The notes: generated by a model from the sequence alone, not told the origin. A DNA stretch of 31,955 nt from JACCZR01 sp035296565 (GCA_035296565.1 DATHAQ010000017.1:1-31955); one strand, 5' to 3'. Shown: positions 7,601-16,327, counted from the first letter of the stretch. Translations and numbers: made by a program.

Positions 7601-8614
7601 CTAGGTCTCGTCGTGCGTGGTCCCCTCGAGGCGCTCGGCGTTGCCGGAGTGCTTGAGCATCGCCAGGGTCTTGGCCTCGATCTGGCGTACCCGCTCGCGG
7701 GTCACGCCTACCTCGCGGCCGATGTCCTCGAGGGTGCGCGGGTCCTCCTCGGCCAGTCCGTAGCGCAGCTCCAGCACCCGGCGCTCGCGCCAGGGCAGCT
7801 GGTCGAGGATGTGCTCGAGATCGGCGTCGCGGATCGCCTTGGACACCTGCTCGTGAGGCCGGTCTATCGCTTCATCCTCGATGAAGTCGCCGAAGCTCGC
7901 GTCGCCCTCGGCGGCGCCGACCGGGGCCTCGAGCGAGATCGGCTCCTGGCCCAGCTTGAGGATCTGCTCGACCTTGGCGGCGGGCATCTCGACGATCTCG
8001 CCGATCTCCTCGGGCGTGGGCTCGCGCCCGAGCTTCTGGCTCAGCGACCGGCGCGCCCGAGCCACCTTGTTCATCCGCTCGACCATGTGGACGGGGATGC
8101 GGATGGTCCGCGACTGGTCCGCGAGCGCGCGCGTGATCGCCTGACGGATCCACCAGGTGGCGTACGTCGAGAACTTGAATCCGCGGCGCCAGTCGAACTT
8201 CTCGACGGCCCGGATCAGGCCCATGTTTCCCTCCTGGATCAGGTCCAGCAGGGTCAGCCCGCGGTTGGAGTAGCGCTTGGCGATCGAGACGACCAGGCGC
8301 AGGTTGGCCTCGATCATCGCGTTCTTGGCCGTCATGTCGTTCTGCTCGACCCGGCGGGCGAGGCGGACCTCGTCCTCGCGCGTGAGGAGGCGGACCTGGC
8401 CGATGTTCTTGAGGTACAGCCGGACGGCGTCCTCCGAGCCCTGCTCTGGCGGCGGCGCGGGAATGCCCGCCGTGACGATCCCGCCCTCGTTGAAGATGTC
8501 GTAGGCGTCGCGGCCGCCGGGCCCTGCCTGGTGGGCGGCCTCCTCGCCCTCGGGCGCCGCCAGCTCCGCCTCGTCCTGCGGGACGTCGTCGTGGGCGGGG
8601 CCCTCGCGGCTCAC
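7601..8614 (-). CDS. rpoD: principal RNA polymerase sigma factor, RpoD/SigA type
   Basis: A 337-residue sigma-70 family factor. Region 1.2 begins EDAVRLYLKNIGQVRLLT. Region 2 is intact, with the core-binding EANLRLVVSIAKRY and the -10 recognition and melting helices RGFKFSTYATWWIRQAI. Region 3 (LSQKLGREPTPEEI) and region 4 with its helix-turn-helix (TLEDIGREVGVTRERVRQIEAK) follow. Only a short Asp/Glu-rich leader of about 60 residues replaces the long region 1.1 of E. coli. The GTG at 8614 overlaps the dnaG stop (GTGA) with GGAGG a few bases upstream. The dnaG-rpoD order is the conserved macromolecular-synthesis arrangement, supporting the housekeeping role, although Group 2 sigma factors look similar. 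It would recognise the TANNNT boxes listed in this window. Confidence 0.93.
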   Translation of the reverse strand: MSREGPAHDDVPQDEAELAAPEGEEAAHQAGPGGRDAYDIFNEGGIVTAGIPAPPPEQGSEDAVRLYLKNIGQVRLLTREDEVRLARRVEQNDMTAKNAMIEANLRLVVSIAKRYSNRGLTLLDLIQEGNMGLIRAVEKFDWRRGFKFSTYATWWIRQAITRALADQSRTIRIPVHMVERMNKVARARRSLSQKLGREPTPEEIGEIVEMPAAKVEQILKLGQEPISLEAPVGAAEGDASFGDFIEDEAIDRPHEQVSKAIRDADLEHILDQLPWRERRVLELRYGLAEEDPRTLEDIGREVGVTRERVRQIEAKTLAMLKHSGNAERLEGTTHDET

Positions 8615-10362
8615 GATGCCTCCCCCGCGACCGAGTCGAGCTCCTGGCGCAGCGCGTGCTTGGCCCGCGCGAGCTCGCCCTCGCGCACGCGGTCGCGGCC
8701 CAGACGCGCCTGTCGGATCTCCCGCTCGAGGCGGCGCTGCTCGAGATCGAGCAGGTCGCGGTGCAGGCCGGACTCCGGGTACTCCCCCACGGCATCGGCT
8801 GCCATGTAGACCCGGGTCACCAGGGCCTTGAGCTCCGGGTCGTCGTCGGACAGCCCGTTGAGCGGATCGTCGAAGTGGGCGAGCAGGTGATCGCGCCCGC
8901 GGCGGGCGACCTCGGAGGTGAGGTGCTCGTCCTTCAGCCGCTCGAGGTAGGGCCTGCCCACGGCCTTGGCCACCAGGCAATGCGTGAGGAAGGCCCGCTC
9001 GTTGACGGGCGCGAGCTCGCTCGGCGCGCGGGCAGGAGTGGGACTCGGGGCCGAGCGGCTGGTTGTGGGTGGGACTGTCAGCTGGGCCGTCACGTACTGC
9101 ACGGGAACGTCGAGGCGATCGGACACGTATCTGACGAGATGATCGCGGGTCTTGCTCTGCCCCGGCGTGGCCGCAACCAGCGGACGGACTAGTTCAAGAG
9201 CGCGATCTACCCCGGCCGGCGTCCCGAGCCGTTGCGTCGAGATTACCCGCCGCACTTCGAACTCAAGCGCAGGGATCGTGTCCCCGAAGCGCGCGGCCAG
9301 CGCCTCCGGCCCCTCCCGCTCGAGGAGATCTGCCGGGTCGCGCCCCTGCGGCAGCTCGACCACCCTCAACGAGACGTCGGACTTCTCGGCCTCCTGAGCC
9401 GCGCGCGACATGGCCGCCTGCCCCGAGCTGTCTGCGTCCAGGGCCACCACGACCGTGTGAGCGGTACGCCCGAAGGCCTGCAGCTGCTCGGCGGTCAGCG
9501 CGGTGCCCATGATCGCCACCGTCTCGGGAATGCCGGCTTGATGCAAGGCCAGGACGTCGGTGTAGCCCTCTACCACGACCAGCCTGCCCGAGCGCGCCGC
9601 CGGCTTGCGCGCGAGGTCGAGCCGAAACAGCTGCTCGCCCTTGTGAAAGACCTCCCCCTCGGCCGAGTTCAGGTACTTGGGCCGCTGCTCGTCGGTGGTC
9701 GCCCGGGCCCCGAAGCCCGAGACGCGCCCGCGCGTGTTGGTCAACGGGAAGGTGATGCGTCCGCGGAAGCGGTCGATCATCCCGTTGCCCTCGCGCCGTT
9801 GCTGCGACAGGCCGGTCGCCAGCAGCTCGTCGTCGGTGAAGCCGTCGCGCTTGGCCGCGGATGTCAGGCGATCCCAGCCGCCCGGCGCATAGCCGACCCC
9901 GAACTCGCGCAACGTCTCCTCGCGCAGGCCGCGGCCGAGCAGGTACTCGCGCGAGACCGCCGCCTCGTCGGCCTTCCAGAGGTAGGAGGCGTAGAACTTC
10001 GACGCCCGCTCCAGCAGAGCCAGCAGCCGCTCCCGGCGGCGGCGGCGGCGCTCGGCGTCGGGGTCCTCGCTCTCGCGCTGCAGCTCCACGCCATAGCGAT
10101 CGGCCAGCAGCTCGAGCGCGCCGGTGAAGTCGAGCGCCTCGGTCTCCATCACGAAGCCGATCGCGTCACCCGAGGACTCGCAGCCGAAGCAGTAGTAGAC
10201 CTTCTTCTCGGCGTTGATCGAGAACGAGGGCGTGCGCTCCTCGTGGAAGGGACAGAGGCCGACCAGGTTCACGCCGGCGCGGCGGAGCTCCGTCTTCGCG
10301 CCCACCAGGTCCGCCATGTCCACGGCGTCCTTGACCCTCTCGACGCTGTCGCGCGTGTACAC
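8611..10362 (-). CDS. dnaG: DNA primase
   Basis: A 583-residue primase that makes RNA primers at the replication fork. The CHC2 zinc finger ligands are C37, H40, C58 and C61 (CPFH, CFGC). The RNA-polymerase core carries FRGRITFPL and RVSGFGAR. The TOPRIM segment follows, with VVVEGYTDVLAL (acidic EGYTD) and ALDADSSG (DxD). The C-terminal part, about residues 430-583, would be the helicase-binding domain and is poorly conserved, with a Ser/Pro/Thr linker before it. The GTG at 10362 lies 2 nt after the dgt stop, and M-Y-T-R-D-S-V-E-R-V is the usual primase N-terminus. The open frame continues far upstream through dgt but without similarity. It sits in an operon with dgt and rpoD. Confidence 0.95.
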   Translation of the reverse strand: MYTRDSVERVKDAVDMADLVGAKTELRRAGVNLVGLCPFHEERTPSFSINAEKKVYYCFGCESSGDAIGFVMETEALDFTGALELLADRYGVELQRESEDPDAERRRRRRERLLALLERASKFYASYLWKADEAAVSREYLLGRGLREETLREFGVGYAPGGWDRLTSAAKRDGFTDDELLATGLSQQRREGNGMIDRFRGRITFPLTNTRGRVSGFGARATTDEQRPKYLNSAEGEVFHKGEQLFRLDLARKPAARSGRLVVVEGYTDVLALHQAGIPETVAIMGTALTAEQLQAFGRTAHTVVVALDADSSGQAAMSRAAQEAEKSDVSLRVVELPQGRDPADLLEREGPEALAARFGDTIPALEFEVRRVISTQRLGTPAGVDRALELVRPLVAATPGQSKTRDHLVRYVSDRLDVPVQYVTAQLTVPPTTSRSAPSPTPARAPSELAPVNERAFLTHCLVAKAVGRPYLERLKDEHLTSEVARRGRDHLLAHFDDPLNGLSDDDPELKALVTRVYMAADAVGEYPESGLHRDLLDLEQRRLEREIRQARLGRDRVREGELARAKHALRQELDSVAGEAS

Positions 10363-10364
10363 GG

Positions 10365-11270
10365 TCAGAACCCCTGCGGCACCGAGAGCTCGGAGAAGGT
10401 GCGCACGGCGTAGCGGTCGGTCATCCCGGCCAGCCAGTCGATCACATCCTGGGGATCTTCGGCGGTCTCGGCGTAGTGCGTGAACAGGGCGCGCAGCATG
10501 CGCTCCACTCTTTCCTTCTCGCGCTGGGCGTCGGGGCCGAGGTAGACCCGCTCGAACATGAACTCGCGCAGGCGCAGCATCGCCCCGCCTACGTCGTCGC
10601 CCTGCACGATGTCGCCGGCGTCGGCGGAGCGCTCCAGCAGGTCGAGCACCAGCGTCTCGATCCGCTCGGAGCCGGTTCTGCCCAGCACGGCCACCTCCTC
10701 GCGCGGGAGGTCCTCGAAGGCGAGCACGCCGGCGCGAAGGGCGTCGTCGATGTCGTGGTTGATGTACGCGATGCGGTCCACCACCCGCACGACCCGCCCC
10801 TCGGGCGTGGCCGGGGGCTCGGGACCCGTGTGGCGCAGGATCCCGTCGCGGACCTGCTCGGTCAGGTTGAGGTCCTCGAGCACGTCGACCACCCGCAGGG
10901 AGTGCTCGTTGTGCTTGAAGCGGCGGCCGTAGCGCTCCTTCACGCACTCGTCCAGGACGTTTTCCCCGATGTGACCGAAGGGAGGGTGGCCGAGGTCGTG
11001 CCCGAGGGAGATCGCCTCGGTCAGGTCCTCGTCGAGCTCGAGCGCCCGCGCCACGTTGCGGGCGATGCCGCAGGCCTCGAGCGTGTGGGTCAGGCGCGTC
11101 CGGTAGTGGTCGCCCTCCGGGGCGATGAACACCTGCGTCTTGTGCTTGAGGCGCCGGAAGGCCTTGGAGTGGACGATCCGATCGCGGTCGCGGACGAAGG
11201 GGGGCCGGTGCGGCGACTCGGTCTCCTCGCGGGCTCGCCTCGGCTCGTAGATGGTGTTCAGCGGTGCCAC
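10365..11270 (-). CDS. dgt: dGTPase-family HD-domain triphosphohydrolase
   Basis: A 301-residue HD-superfamily enzyme of the deoxyguanosinetriphosphate triphosphohydrolase-like group, which cleaves dNTPs to the nucleoside and triphosphate. The metal ligands H62 (RLTHTLEA) and H91-D92 (LGHDLGHPPFGH) are present, with a later Asp in VVDRIAYINHDIDD. FRRLKHKTQVF near residue 38 is a family hallmark. The start is GTG with little Shine-Dalgarno, 12 nt after ppdK. It sits directly before dnaG, so dNTP pool control, primer synthesis and sigma factor share a transcript. In this shorter clade the actual dNTP specificity is often broad or allosterically controlled, so dGTP preference is not assured. Confidence 0.92.
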   Translation of the reverse strand: MAPLNTIYEPRRAREETESPHRPPFVRDRDRIVHSKAFRRLKHKTQVFIAPEGDHYRTRLTHTLEACGIARNVARALELDEDLTEAISLGHDLGHPPFGHIGENVLDECVKERYGRRFKHNEHSLRVVDVLEDLNLTEQVRDGILRHTGPEPPATPEGRVVRVVDRIAYINHDIDDALRAGVLAFEDLPREEVAVLGRTGSERIETLVLDLLERSADAGDIVQGDDVGGAMLRLREFMFERVYLGPDAQREKERVERMLRALFTHYAETAEDPQDVIDWLAGMTDRYAVRTFSELSVPQGF

Positions 11271-11282
11271 TCGTGAATCTTT

Positions 11283-13802
11283 TCAGGCCTCGGAAGAGTC
11301 CCCGGAGCCGGAAACCGCGCGTACTGCGGCCTGAGCGGCCGCCACCCGGGCGATGGGAACCCGATAGGGCGAACAGCTGACGTAGTCGACCCCGGCGAGG
11401 TCGAAGAAGGCGACGGAATCGGGGTCGCCGCCGTGCTCGCCGCAAACGCCGAGCTTGAGGCCCGGCTTGCTCTCGCGGCCCGTCCACGCCGCCAGCCGTA
11501 CCAGCCAGCCCACGCCCGCGGTATCGAGCGTCTCGAAGGGCGAGCGGTCGACGATGCCGCGATCGATGTACTTGGCCAGGAACCTGCCCTCCACGTCGTC
11601 GCGGGAGAAGCCCAGCGCGGTCTGCGTCAGGTCGTTGGTCCCGAAGGAGAAGAAGTCGGCCTGATCGGCGATGCGGTCGGCGACGAAGCACGCGCGCGGG
11701 AGCTCGATCATCGTGCCGACGCTCATCCCCTCCCCCACCTCCTCCTCGATCAACGCGCGAAGCAGCTTCAGCTCCGCCTCGTAGGCAACCAGCGGAACCA
11801 TCACCTCGACGTGCGCGTCAACCGATCGCGCGGCCCTGGCGATCGCCCGCACCTGCATGCGCGGGATCTCGGGGTAGAGGATGTGCAGCCGGCAGCCCCG
11901 GGTGCCGAGCATCGGGTTGGTCTCGCGCAGGGCCTCCGCGCGCTCGCGCTCGGCGCCCTCCAGCTCCTCGGGGTGGGGCAGGAACTCGTGCAGGGGCGGG
12001 TCGAGCAGGCGGATGCAGACCGGCAGCCCGGCCATCTCCTCGAACAGGCCCTCGAAGTCGGCCTGCTGGAGGGGCAGGAGCTCGTCCAGCGCCCGCCGCC
12101 GCTCCTCCTCGCCGTCGGCCATGATCATCGCCCGCATCAGCGGCTGGCGGTCGGCCGCCATGAACATGTGCTCCGTGCGGCACAGGCCGATGCCCTCCGC
12201 CCCCAGCTCGCGCGCCTTGCGGGCCTCCTCGGGGGTGTCGGCGTTGGCGCGCACGCCGAGGCGGCGCAGCTCGTCGCTCCAGGCGAGCACCTGCTGGAAG
12301 CTCTCGTCGACCTCGGGATCGATCAGGGGCACGTCGTCGGTGGTCACGATCCCTGAAGTGCCGTCGAGGGCGATCAAGTCCCCCTCGCGTAGCACCGTGC
12401 CGTTCACGCGCATCTCCTTGGCCACCAGGTCGACCTCCAGGTCCGACGCCCCGCAGACGCACGGGCGGCCCATTCCCCGCGCGACCAGGGCCGCGTGGCT
12501 GGCCTTGCCGCCCTCGCTGGTCAGGATGCCGCGCGCCGCGTCGAAGCCGGCGATGTCCTCGGCCTCGGTGAACGGCCTCACCAGGACCACGTCGCCTTCG
12601 CTCTCGACGGCGGCGCCGGCGGTGAAGACGATCGCGCCCTTCGCGGCGCCGGGCGACGCGTTCACCCCGCGCACCAGAACGTCGAAGTCGGCCTCGGGGC
12701 TGAAGGTGGGATGCAGCAGGGCCTCCAGCGCGCCGGCGTCGACGGAGAGCAGCGCCTCCTCGCGGGAGAGCAGGCCCTCCGCGACGGCGTCCACGGCGAA
12801 GCGCACCGCCGCCTGCGCGGGACGCTTGGCGTTGCGCGTCTGGAGCATGAAGAGGCGGCCCTCCTCCACGGTGAACTCGGTGTCCTGCATGTCCCCGTAG
12901 TGGCGCTCGAGCTCGCTCAGGATTCCCAGCAGCTCGGCGTGGGCCTTGGGCATGAGCTGCTTCATCTCGGAGAGGTCGTGCGGGGTGCGCACGCCTGACA
13001 CGACGTCCTCGCCCTGGGCGTTGACCAGGAAGTCGCCCGAAGGCTCGGGCGCGCCCGTCAGCTCGTCGCGCGAGAAGGCCACCCCCGAGCACGAGGTCTC
13101 GCCTCGGTTGCCGAAGACCATCTGCTGCACGTTGACCGCGGTGCCCCAGGTGTAGGGGATGCGGTTCAGCCGCCGGTAGGCCGCCGCGCGCTCGCCCTTC
13201 CAGGAGTCGAAGACGGCGCGCACCGCAGCGTCGAGCTGCTCCAGCGGGTCCTCCGGGAACTCGTAGAGCCCCTTCAGTTCGGCGGTGAGAAGCTGCAGCT
13301 CGACCACACGCAGCTCGCTGTCGAGCTTGACCCCGGCCGCGCGCTTGTGCTCGGCGATCAGCTCCTCGATCCGCTCGCCGGGAACGCCCTTGGCCACGTT
13401 GCCGAACATCTGCACGAAGCGCCGGTAGGAGTCCCACGCAAAGCGCTCGTTGCCGGTGGCGCGGGCCAGGCGCTCGACGGTCTCGTCGTTGAGCCCCAGG
13501 TTGAGGATCGTGTCGAGCATCCCGGGCATGGACTCCCTCGCCCCCGACCGGACCGAGACGAGCAGGTCCCCGAGCCTCTTGCCCGTCTTGCCCTCCAGCC
13601 GGGCGAGGGGCTCGGCGAGGTCCGGGACCTCCCCCCGCGTCAGGTAGGTGACGCAGGCCTCGGTGGTGATCGTGAAGCCGGCCGGGACCCGGTCCGCGCC
13701 CAGCACGCGGGTCATCTCGGCCACGTTCGCGCCCTTGCCTCCGAGGAGCTCGCGCATCTCGCGCGACCCCTCCTCGAAGTCGTAGACGAGTTTGGCCGCC
13801 AA
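11283..13802 (-). CDS. ppdK: pyruvate, phosphate dikinase
   Basis: An 839-residue PPDK that interconverts pyruvate + ATP + Pi and PEP + AMP + PPi. The ATP-grasp domain opens GGKGANVAEMTRVL and contains QMVFGNRGETSCSG. The swivelling phosphohistidine domain carries catalytic H436 in GGKASHAALVARGMGRPCVCG. The C-terminal TIM barrel has GLCRTEHMF, GTNDLTQT and the catalytic Cys of KLGVCGEHGG. The Thr found two residues before the catalytic His in most PPDKs is Ala434 here, so the known PDRP phospho-switch site is missing. The TTG start has a TAGACT box 6 nt upstream, implying a leaderless mRNA starting near the end of recO. The enzyme may serve gluconeogenesis or PPi-based glycolysis. It probably heads the transcript into dgt-dnaG-rpoD. 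Confidence 0.95.
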   Translation of the reverse strand: MAAKLVYDFEEGSREMRELLGGKGANVAEMTRVLGADRVPAGFTITTEACVTYLTRGEVPDLAEPLARLEGKTGKRLGDLLVSVRSGARESMPGMLDTILNLGLNDETVERLARATGNERFAWDSYRRFVQMFGNVAKGVPGERIEELIAEHKRAAGVKLDSELRVVELQLLTAELKGLYEFPEDPLEQLDAAVRAVFDSWKGERAAAYRRLNRIPYTWGTAVNVQQMVFGNRGETSCSGVAFSRDELTGAPEPSGDFLVNAQGEDVVSGVRTPHDLSEMKQLMPKAHAELLGILSELERHYGDMQDTEFTVEEGRLFMLQTRNAKRPAQAAVRFAVDAVAEGLLSREEALLSVDAGALEALLHPTFSPEADFDVLVRGVNASPGAAKGAIVFTAGAAVESEGDVVLVRPFTEAEDIAGFDAARGILTSEGGKASHAALVARGMGRPCVCGASDLEVDLVAKEMRVNGTVLREGDLIALDGTSGIVTTDDVPLIDPEVDESFQQVLAWSDELRRLGVRANADTPEEARKARELGAEGIGLCRTEHMFMAADRQPLMRAMIMADGEEERRRALDELLPLQQADFEGLFEEMAGLPVCIRLLDPPLHEFLPHPEELEGAERERAEALRETNPMLGTRGCRLHILYPEIPRMQVRAIARAARSVDAHVEVMVPLVAYEAELKLLRALIEEEVGEGMSVGTMIELPRACFVADRIADQADFFSFGTNDLTQTALGFSRDDVEGRFLAKYIDRGIVDRSPFETLDTAGVGWLVRLAAWTGRESKPGLKLGVCGEHGGDPDSVAFFDLAGVDYVSCSPYRVPIARVAAAQAAVRAVSGSGDSSEA

Positions 13803-13808
13803 GGCTCG

Positions 13809-13814
13809 AGTCTA
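13809..13814 (-). promoter_or_regulatory. -10 box for ppdK
   Basis: TAGACT on the minus strand ends 6 nt before the TTG at 13802, in the 15-bp gap after recO. The spacing predicts a leaderless ppdK mRNA. No good -35 is visible. Confidence 0.45.
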
Positions 13815-13817
13815 GGC

Positions 13818-14540
13818 CTAGAGCCTCCGCAGGCTTACGTGGGCGTGGTGCTCGGCGGTCTCGGCCAGGGCACGGTCGGCCTGCCCAAGCGCGCGGTCGG
13901 GAGCATCGGGAGCCTCGGCCAACGGCCGGGCCAGCGCCGCGGCCAGGAAGCGGTGGGCCGCCTCGTCGAAGGGAAACGCCCCCGCTTCGCAGCCCGAGCA
14001 GACCACCCCGCCCGCGCTGGGCGAGAAGCCCCCGAGGTCCTCGCGCTCCCCGCAGGAGGCACAGCCCGCCAGCTCGGGCGCGAAGCCCGCCGCCAGCAGC
14101 AGCTTGGCGCGGAAGGCCAGCGCGTGGGCACGGGTGGCCGCCCCGGGGTCGGAGTCGAGCAGGGAGAGCTGGTTGGCCAACAGGTTGAAGGCGGGCCGGT
14201 TGGCCTCGCTCGAGTCGAGCAGCCGCAGCACGGACTCGCACGCCTGCGTGGCGCGCTCCAGCGAGCCGCGGCGCTCGCGAAGGGCAGGGTGAGCGTGCAC
14301 GGTGTCGACGGCGCTGACCGTGCACAGGTCCCCCCGCCCCTCGTGCAGCACCAGGTTCACGCGCGCGAGAGGCTCGAGCCGGCCGCCCAGGCGGGACTTG
14401 ACCCGTCGCACGCCCTTGGCCACCGCGCCCACCCGCCCGCGGTCCGGGCTGTAGAGGTGCAGGACGCGATCCGCCTCGCCGAAGCGGATCGAGCGCAACA
14501 CCACGGCTTCGGTCTTGAAGGTTCCAGGCACTTCGTACAT
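13818..14540 (-). CDS. recO: DNA repair protein RecO
   Basis: A 240-residue recombination mediator that works with RecF/RecR to load RecA on gapped DNA. The OB-fold N-terminus reads KTEAVVLRSIRFGEADRVL, followed by RGRVGAVAKGVRRVKSRLGG. The helical C-terminal domain carries a four-cysteine zinc motif (C160-x2-C163 and C181-x2-C184), typical of Gram-positive and actinobacterial RecO. The ATG at 14540 places this fold directly at the N-terminus; an upstream in-frame start would overlap the divergent glutaredoxin gene. Only a few bases separate the recO start from that gene's start, so the recO promoter must lie inside the glutaredoxin reading frame. I see no clear -10 for recO. Confidence 0.92.
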   Translation of the reverse strand: MYEVPGTFKTEAVVLRSIRFGEADRVLHLYSPDRGRVGAVAKGVRRVKSRLGGRLEPLARVNLVLHEGRGDLCTVSAVDTVHAHPALRERRGSLERATQACESVLRLLDSSEANRPAFNLLANQLSLLDSDPGAATRAHALAFRAKLLLAAGFAPELAGCASCGEREDLGGFSPSAGGVVCSGCEAGAFPFDEAAHRFLAAALARPLAEAPDAPDRALGQADRALAETAEHHAHVSLRRL

Positions 14541-14545
14541 AGACT
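14515..14545 (+). promoter_or_regulatory. promoter for the glutaredoxin gene (TTGAAG / TAGACT)
   Basis: TTGAAG at 14515-14520 (4/6 to TTGACA) and TAGACT at 14540-14545 are separated by 19 nt. The GTG start follows 9 nt after the -10. The whole promoter lies within the first codons of recO, read from the other strand. Confidence 0.4.
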
Positions 14546-14554
14546 TTGAGGCTC

Positions 14555-14818
14555 GTGGCGGACGAGAGCCGGGTAACCCTCTACACCACCGAGCCATGCG
14601 GCTTCTGCCGCCAGGCGAAGGGGCTCCTGGAGTCGCGGGGCATCACCTTCGACGAGGTAAACCTCGCCAAGGACCCCCAGGGCCGCGCCGACCTCGTCGC
14701 CATCACCGGCCAGATGACCTTCCCCCAGATCCTGATCGGCCGGCGCTCGATCGGTGGCTTTCGCGAGCTGGTCGAGGCGGACCGCGACGGCATGCTCGGC
14801 GACCTGTTGGCCGCCTAG
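14555..14818 (+). CDS. glutaredoxin-like protein
   Basis: An 87-residue single-domain thioredoxin-fold protein of glutaredoxin size, with the active site C15-G-F-C18 (TEPCGFCRQAKGLL). The cis-proline loop GQMTFPQILIG and the glutathione-binding-like GGFRELVEADRDG are in the usual places. It would reduce disulfides in the cytosol; in actinobacteria without glutathione the partner may be mycothiol or another thiol. The CGFC centre is less common than CPYC. A GTG at 14555 and a TTG at 14546 are both possible starts. The TAGACT box ending at 14545 would make the TTG part of the promoter, so I prefer GTG. It is divergent from recO and convergent with mutM. Confidence 0.88.
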   Translation: MADESRVTLYTTEPCGFCRQAKGLLESRGITFDEVNLAKDPQGRADLVAITGQMTFPQILIGRRSIGGFRELVEADRDGMLGDLLAA

Positions 14819-14897
14819 CCCTCAGCCGGCTTGCCGGCGCCGCCGCGCCGCCGGGGAGCCGCGCCGCCGGGCACCTGCATCGGTCTCAGTGCGCTCG

Positions 14898-15752
14898 TCA
14901 GGCTCGGGGCGACCGGGCGCGGGGCGCCCGCTGGCAGCGCGGACACACGTAGGTGCCCCGGCCGGCCGCGCGCAGCTTCTTGATAGTCGTGCCGCAGCGC
15001 AGGCAGGGCTCGCCCTCCCGCAGATGGACCATGAAGCGGTCCTGGAACGAGCCGCGGGCGCCGTCGGAGTGGCGGAAGTCGTCGATCGTCGCGCCACGGG
15101 CGTCGATGCCCGCCTCGAGCGATGCGACCAGGGCGTCGCGCAGGCCCGCGATCTGGGGCCGGCGCAGAGTCCCCACCGGGCGCAGCGGGTGGATGCGGGC
15201 GCGGTAGAGCGCCTCGTCGGCGTAGATGTTGCCGACGCCCGCGATGCGCTCCTGGCTGAGCAGGAACGTCTTGACCGGCGCGCGCCGGTTGTGCGCCAGC
15301 GCCCGGAGGGCGTCGGCGGTGAAGTCGGGGCCGAGCGGCTCGACCCCGAGGCGGGAGGCGAAGTACTCGTCGCGGGCCTCGTCGCCGAGCAGCACCACGC
15401 CGGTCCCGAACCGGCGCACGTCGACGAACAGCAGGCGCTCCTCGCCGATCTCGAAACGCACGCGGAGGTGGAGCCGGGCCGGGTCGTCATCGGCCGGCCC
15501 GACGAGCAGGAGGTTGCCCGTCATGCGCAGGTGCATGACCACGTGGACCTCATCGCTGAGCTCGAGCGTCAGATACTTGCCCCGCCGCCTCACCGCCTCG
15601 ACGGTCCGGCCCGCCGTGGCGGCCGTCAGCTCCTCCGGGGGCGCGGGCTCGCACCAGCGCGGGTCGAGCACCTGGAGGCGGTGCAGCAGCTTGCCCTCCA
15701 GAGCAGGCGCCAGCTGGCGCCTGATCGTCTCGACCTCGGGCAGCTCGGGCAT
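14898..15752 (-). CDS. mutM: formamidopyrimidine-DNA glycosylase (Fpg)
   Basis: A 284-residue bifunctional base-excision enzyme that removes 8-oxoguanine and formamidopyrimidines and nicks the abasic site. The N-terminal catalytic PELPEVE (P2, E3) is intact and K59 is in RRGKYL. The helix-two-turn-helix contains QERIAGVGNIYADEALYRARIHP. The C-terminal zinc finger is C-x2-C / C-x2-C (CLRCGTTIKKL ... YVCPRC), with the conserved RGTYVCP. The ATG overlaps the stop of the upstream lipoprotein gene (ATGA), so the two are probably co-translated. The last residues are an Arg/Pro-rich tail without obvious function. Confidence 0.96.
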   Translation of the reverse strand: MPELPEVETIRRQLAPALEGKLLHRLQVLDPRWCEPAPPEELTAATAGRTVEAVRRRGKYLTLELSDEVHVVMHLRMTGNLLLVGPADDDPARLHLRVRFEIGEERLLFVDVRRFGTGVVLLGDEARDEYFASRLGVEPLGPDFTADALRALAHNRRAPVKTFLLSQERIAGVGNIYADEALYRARIHPLRPVGTLRRPQIAGLRDALVASLEAGIDARGATIDDFRHSDGARGSFQDRFMVHLREGEPCLRCGTTIKKLRAAGRGTYVCPRCQRAPRARSPRA

Positions 15753-16327
15753 CAGGCCCGGACGCGGCCCGTGAGCCGCACCGTGCGCAGCATCGGGCCG
15801 AACACTGCGCGGTCCACCTTGCCGAAGTCCTTGCGCGTCGCGATGAGCTCGAAGACGTACTCCGCGCTGCCCTTGAACAGGTGGACGCTGCGAGTCTCGA
15901 GACGGCCCGCGCCGGATAGGGACTGCGTGCCGATGACCTCGACCCCGGGCACGCCCCCGACGCGAACCACGCGCGAAGAGCGGAGCTCGAACCGTGGGTC
16001 GCGGCGCCGGGTGGCCTTCAGCAGCCGCCGGCGGGCGTCGCCCAGCTCAGGTCGTGTGCGCGGCAGAGGCTCGCTGCGCCGGTAGGCCAGGGCGGTGACC
16101 TGGGCGCCCGACGGCATCGTCAAGCGGAGCACCTCGGGCGCCGAGCGGCGGTTGACCCGCAGCGGTCGGCGCAGCTCCAAGCTCATCCCCTCGCGCGGGA
16201 AGGTCAGCTTCTGGATCGCCCCGGTGGGAGCGGCGTTGGGATCCGGCAGGACGGTCTGCTCGGCGCCGCAGGCGGCGAGCAGGCAGGCCAGGGACACGGC
16301 GGTGACCGCGAGGGCGCGGACGAGCAC
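15752..16327 (-). CDS. small predicted lipoprotein
   Basis: A 191-residue exported protein of unknown function. The signal peptide VRALAVTAVSLACLLAAC ends in a clear lipobox (L-A-A-C, acylated C20). The mature part begins with a flexible Pro/Ala segment, then a beta-rich region: FPREGMSLELRRPLRVN, then SGAQVTALAYRRSEPLP, and GVPGVEVIGTQ near the C-terminal half. This is the pattern of small surface lipoproteins that measure or bind a ligand. No cysteine pair or enzyme motif is seen. The start is GTG, 13 nt after xerD; the stop overlaps mutM (ATGA). The position between xerD and mutM suggests shared transcription only, not shared function. Confidence 0.75.
   Translation of the reverse strand: MLVRALAVTAVSLACLLAACGAEQTVLPDPNAAPTGAIQKLTFPREGMSLELRRPLRVNRRSAPEVLRLTMPSGAQVTALAYRRSEPLPRTRPELGDARRRLLKATRRRDPRFELRSSRVVRVGGVPGVEVIGTQSLSGAGRLETRSVHLFKGSAEYVFELIATRKDFGKVDRAVFGPMLRTVRLTGRVRA

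Noticed and set aside
14825..14838. GCCGG-CTTG-CCGGC hairpin between the glutaredoxin gene and mutM as a terminator
   Set aside because: There are only five base pairs and no U-tract. The surrounding CCGCGCCGCCGGG direct repeats look like simple GC-rich sequence.
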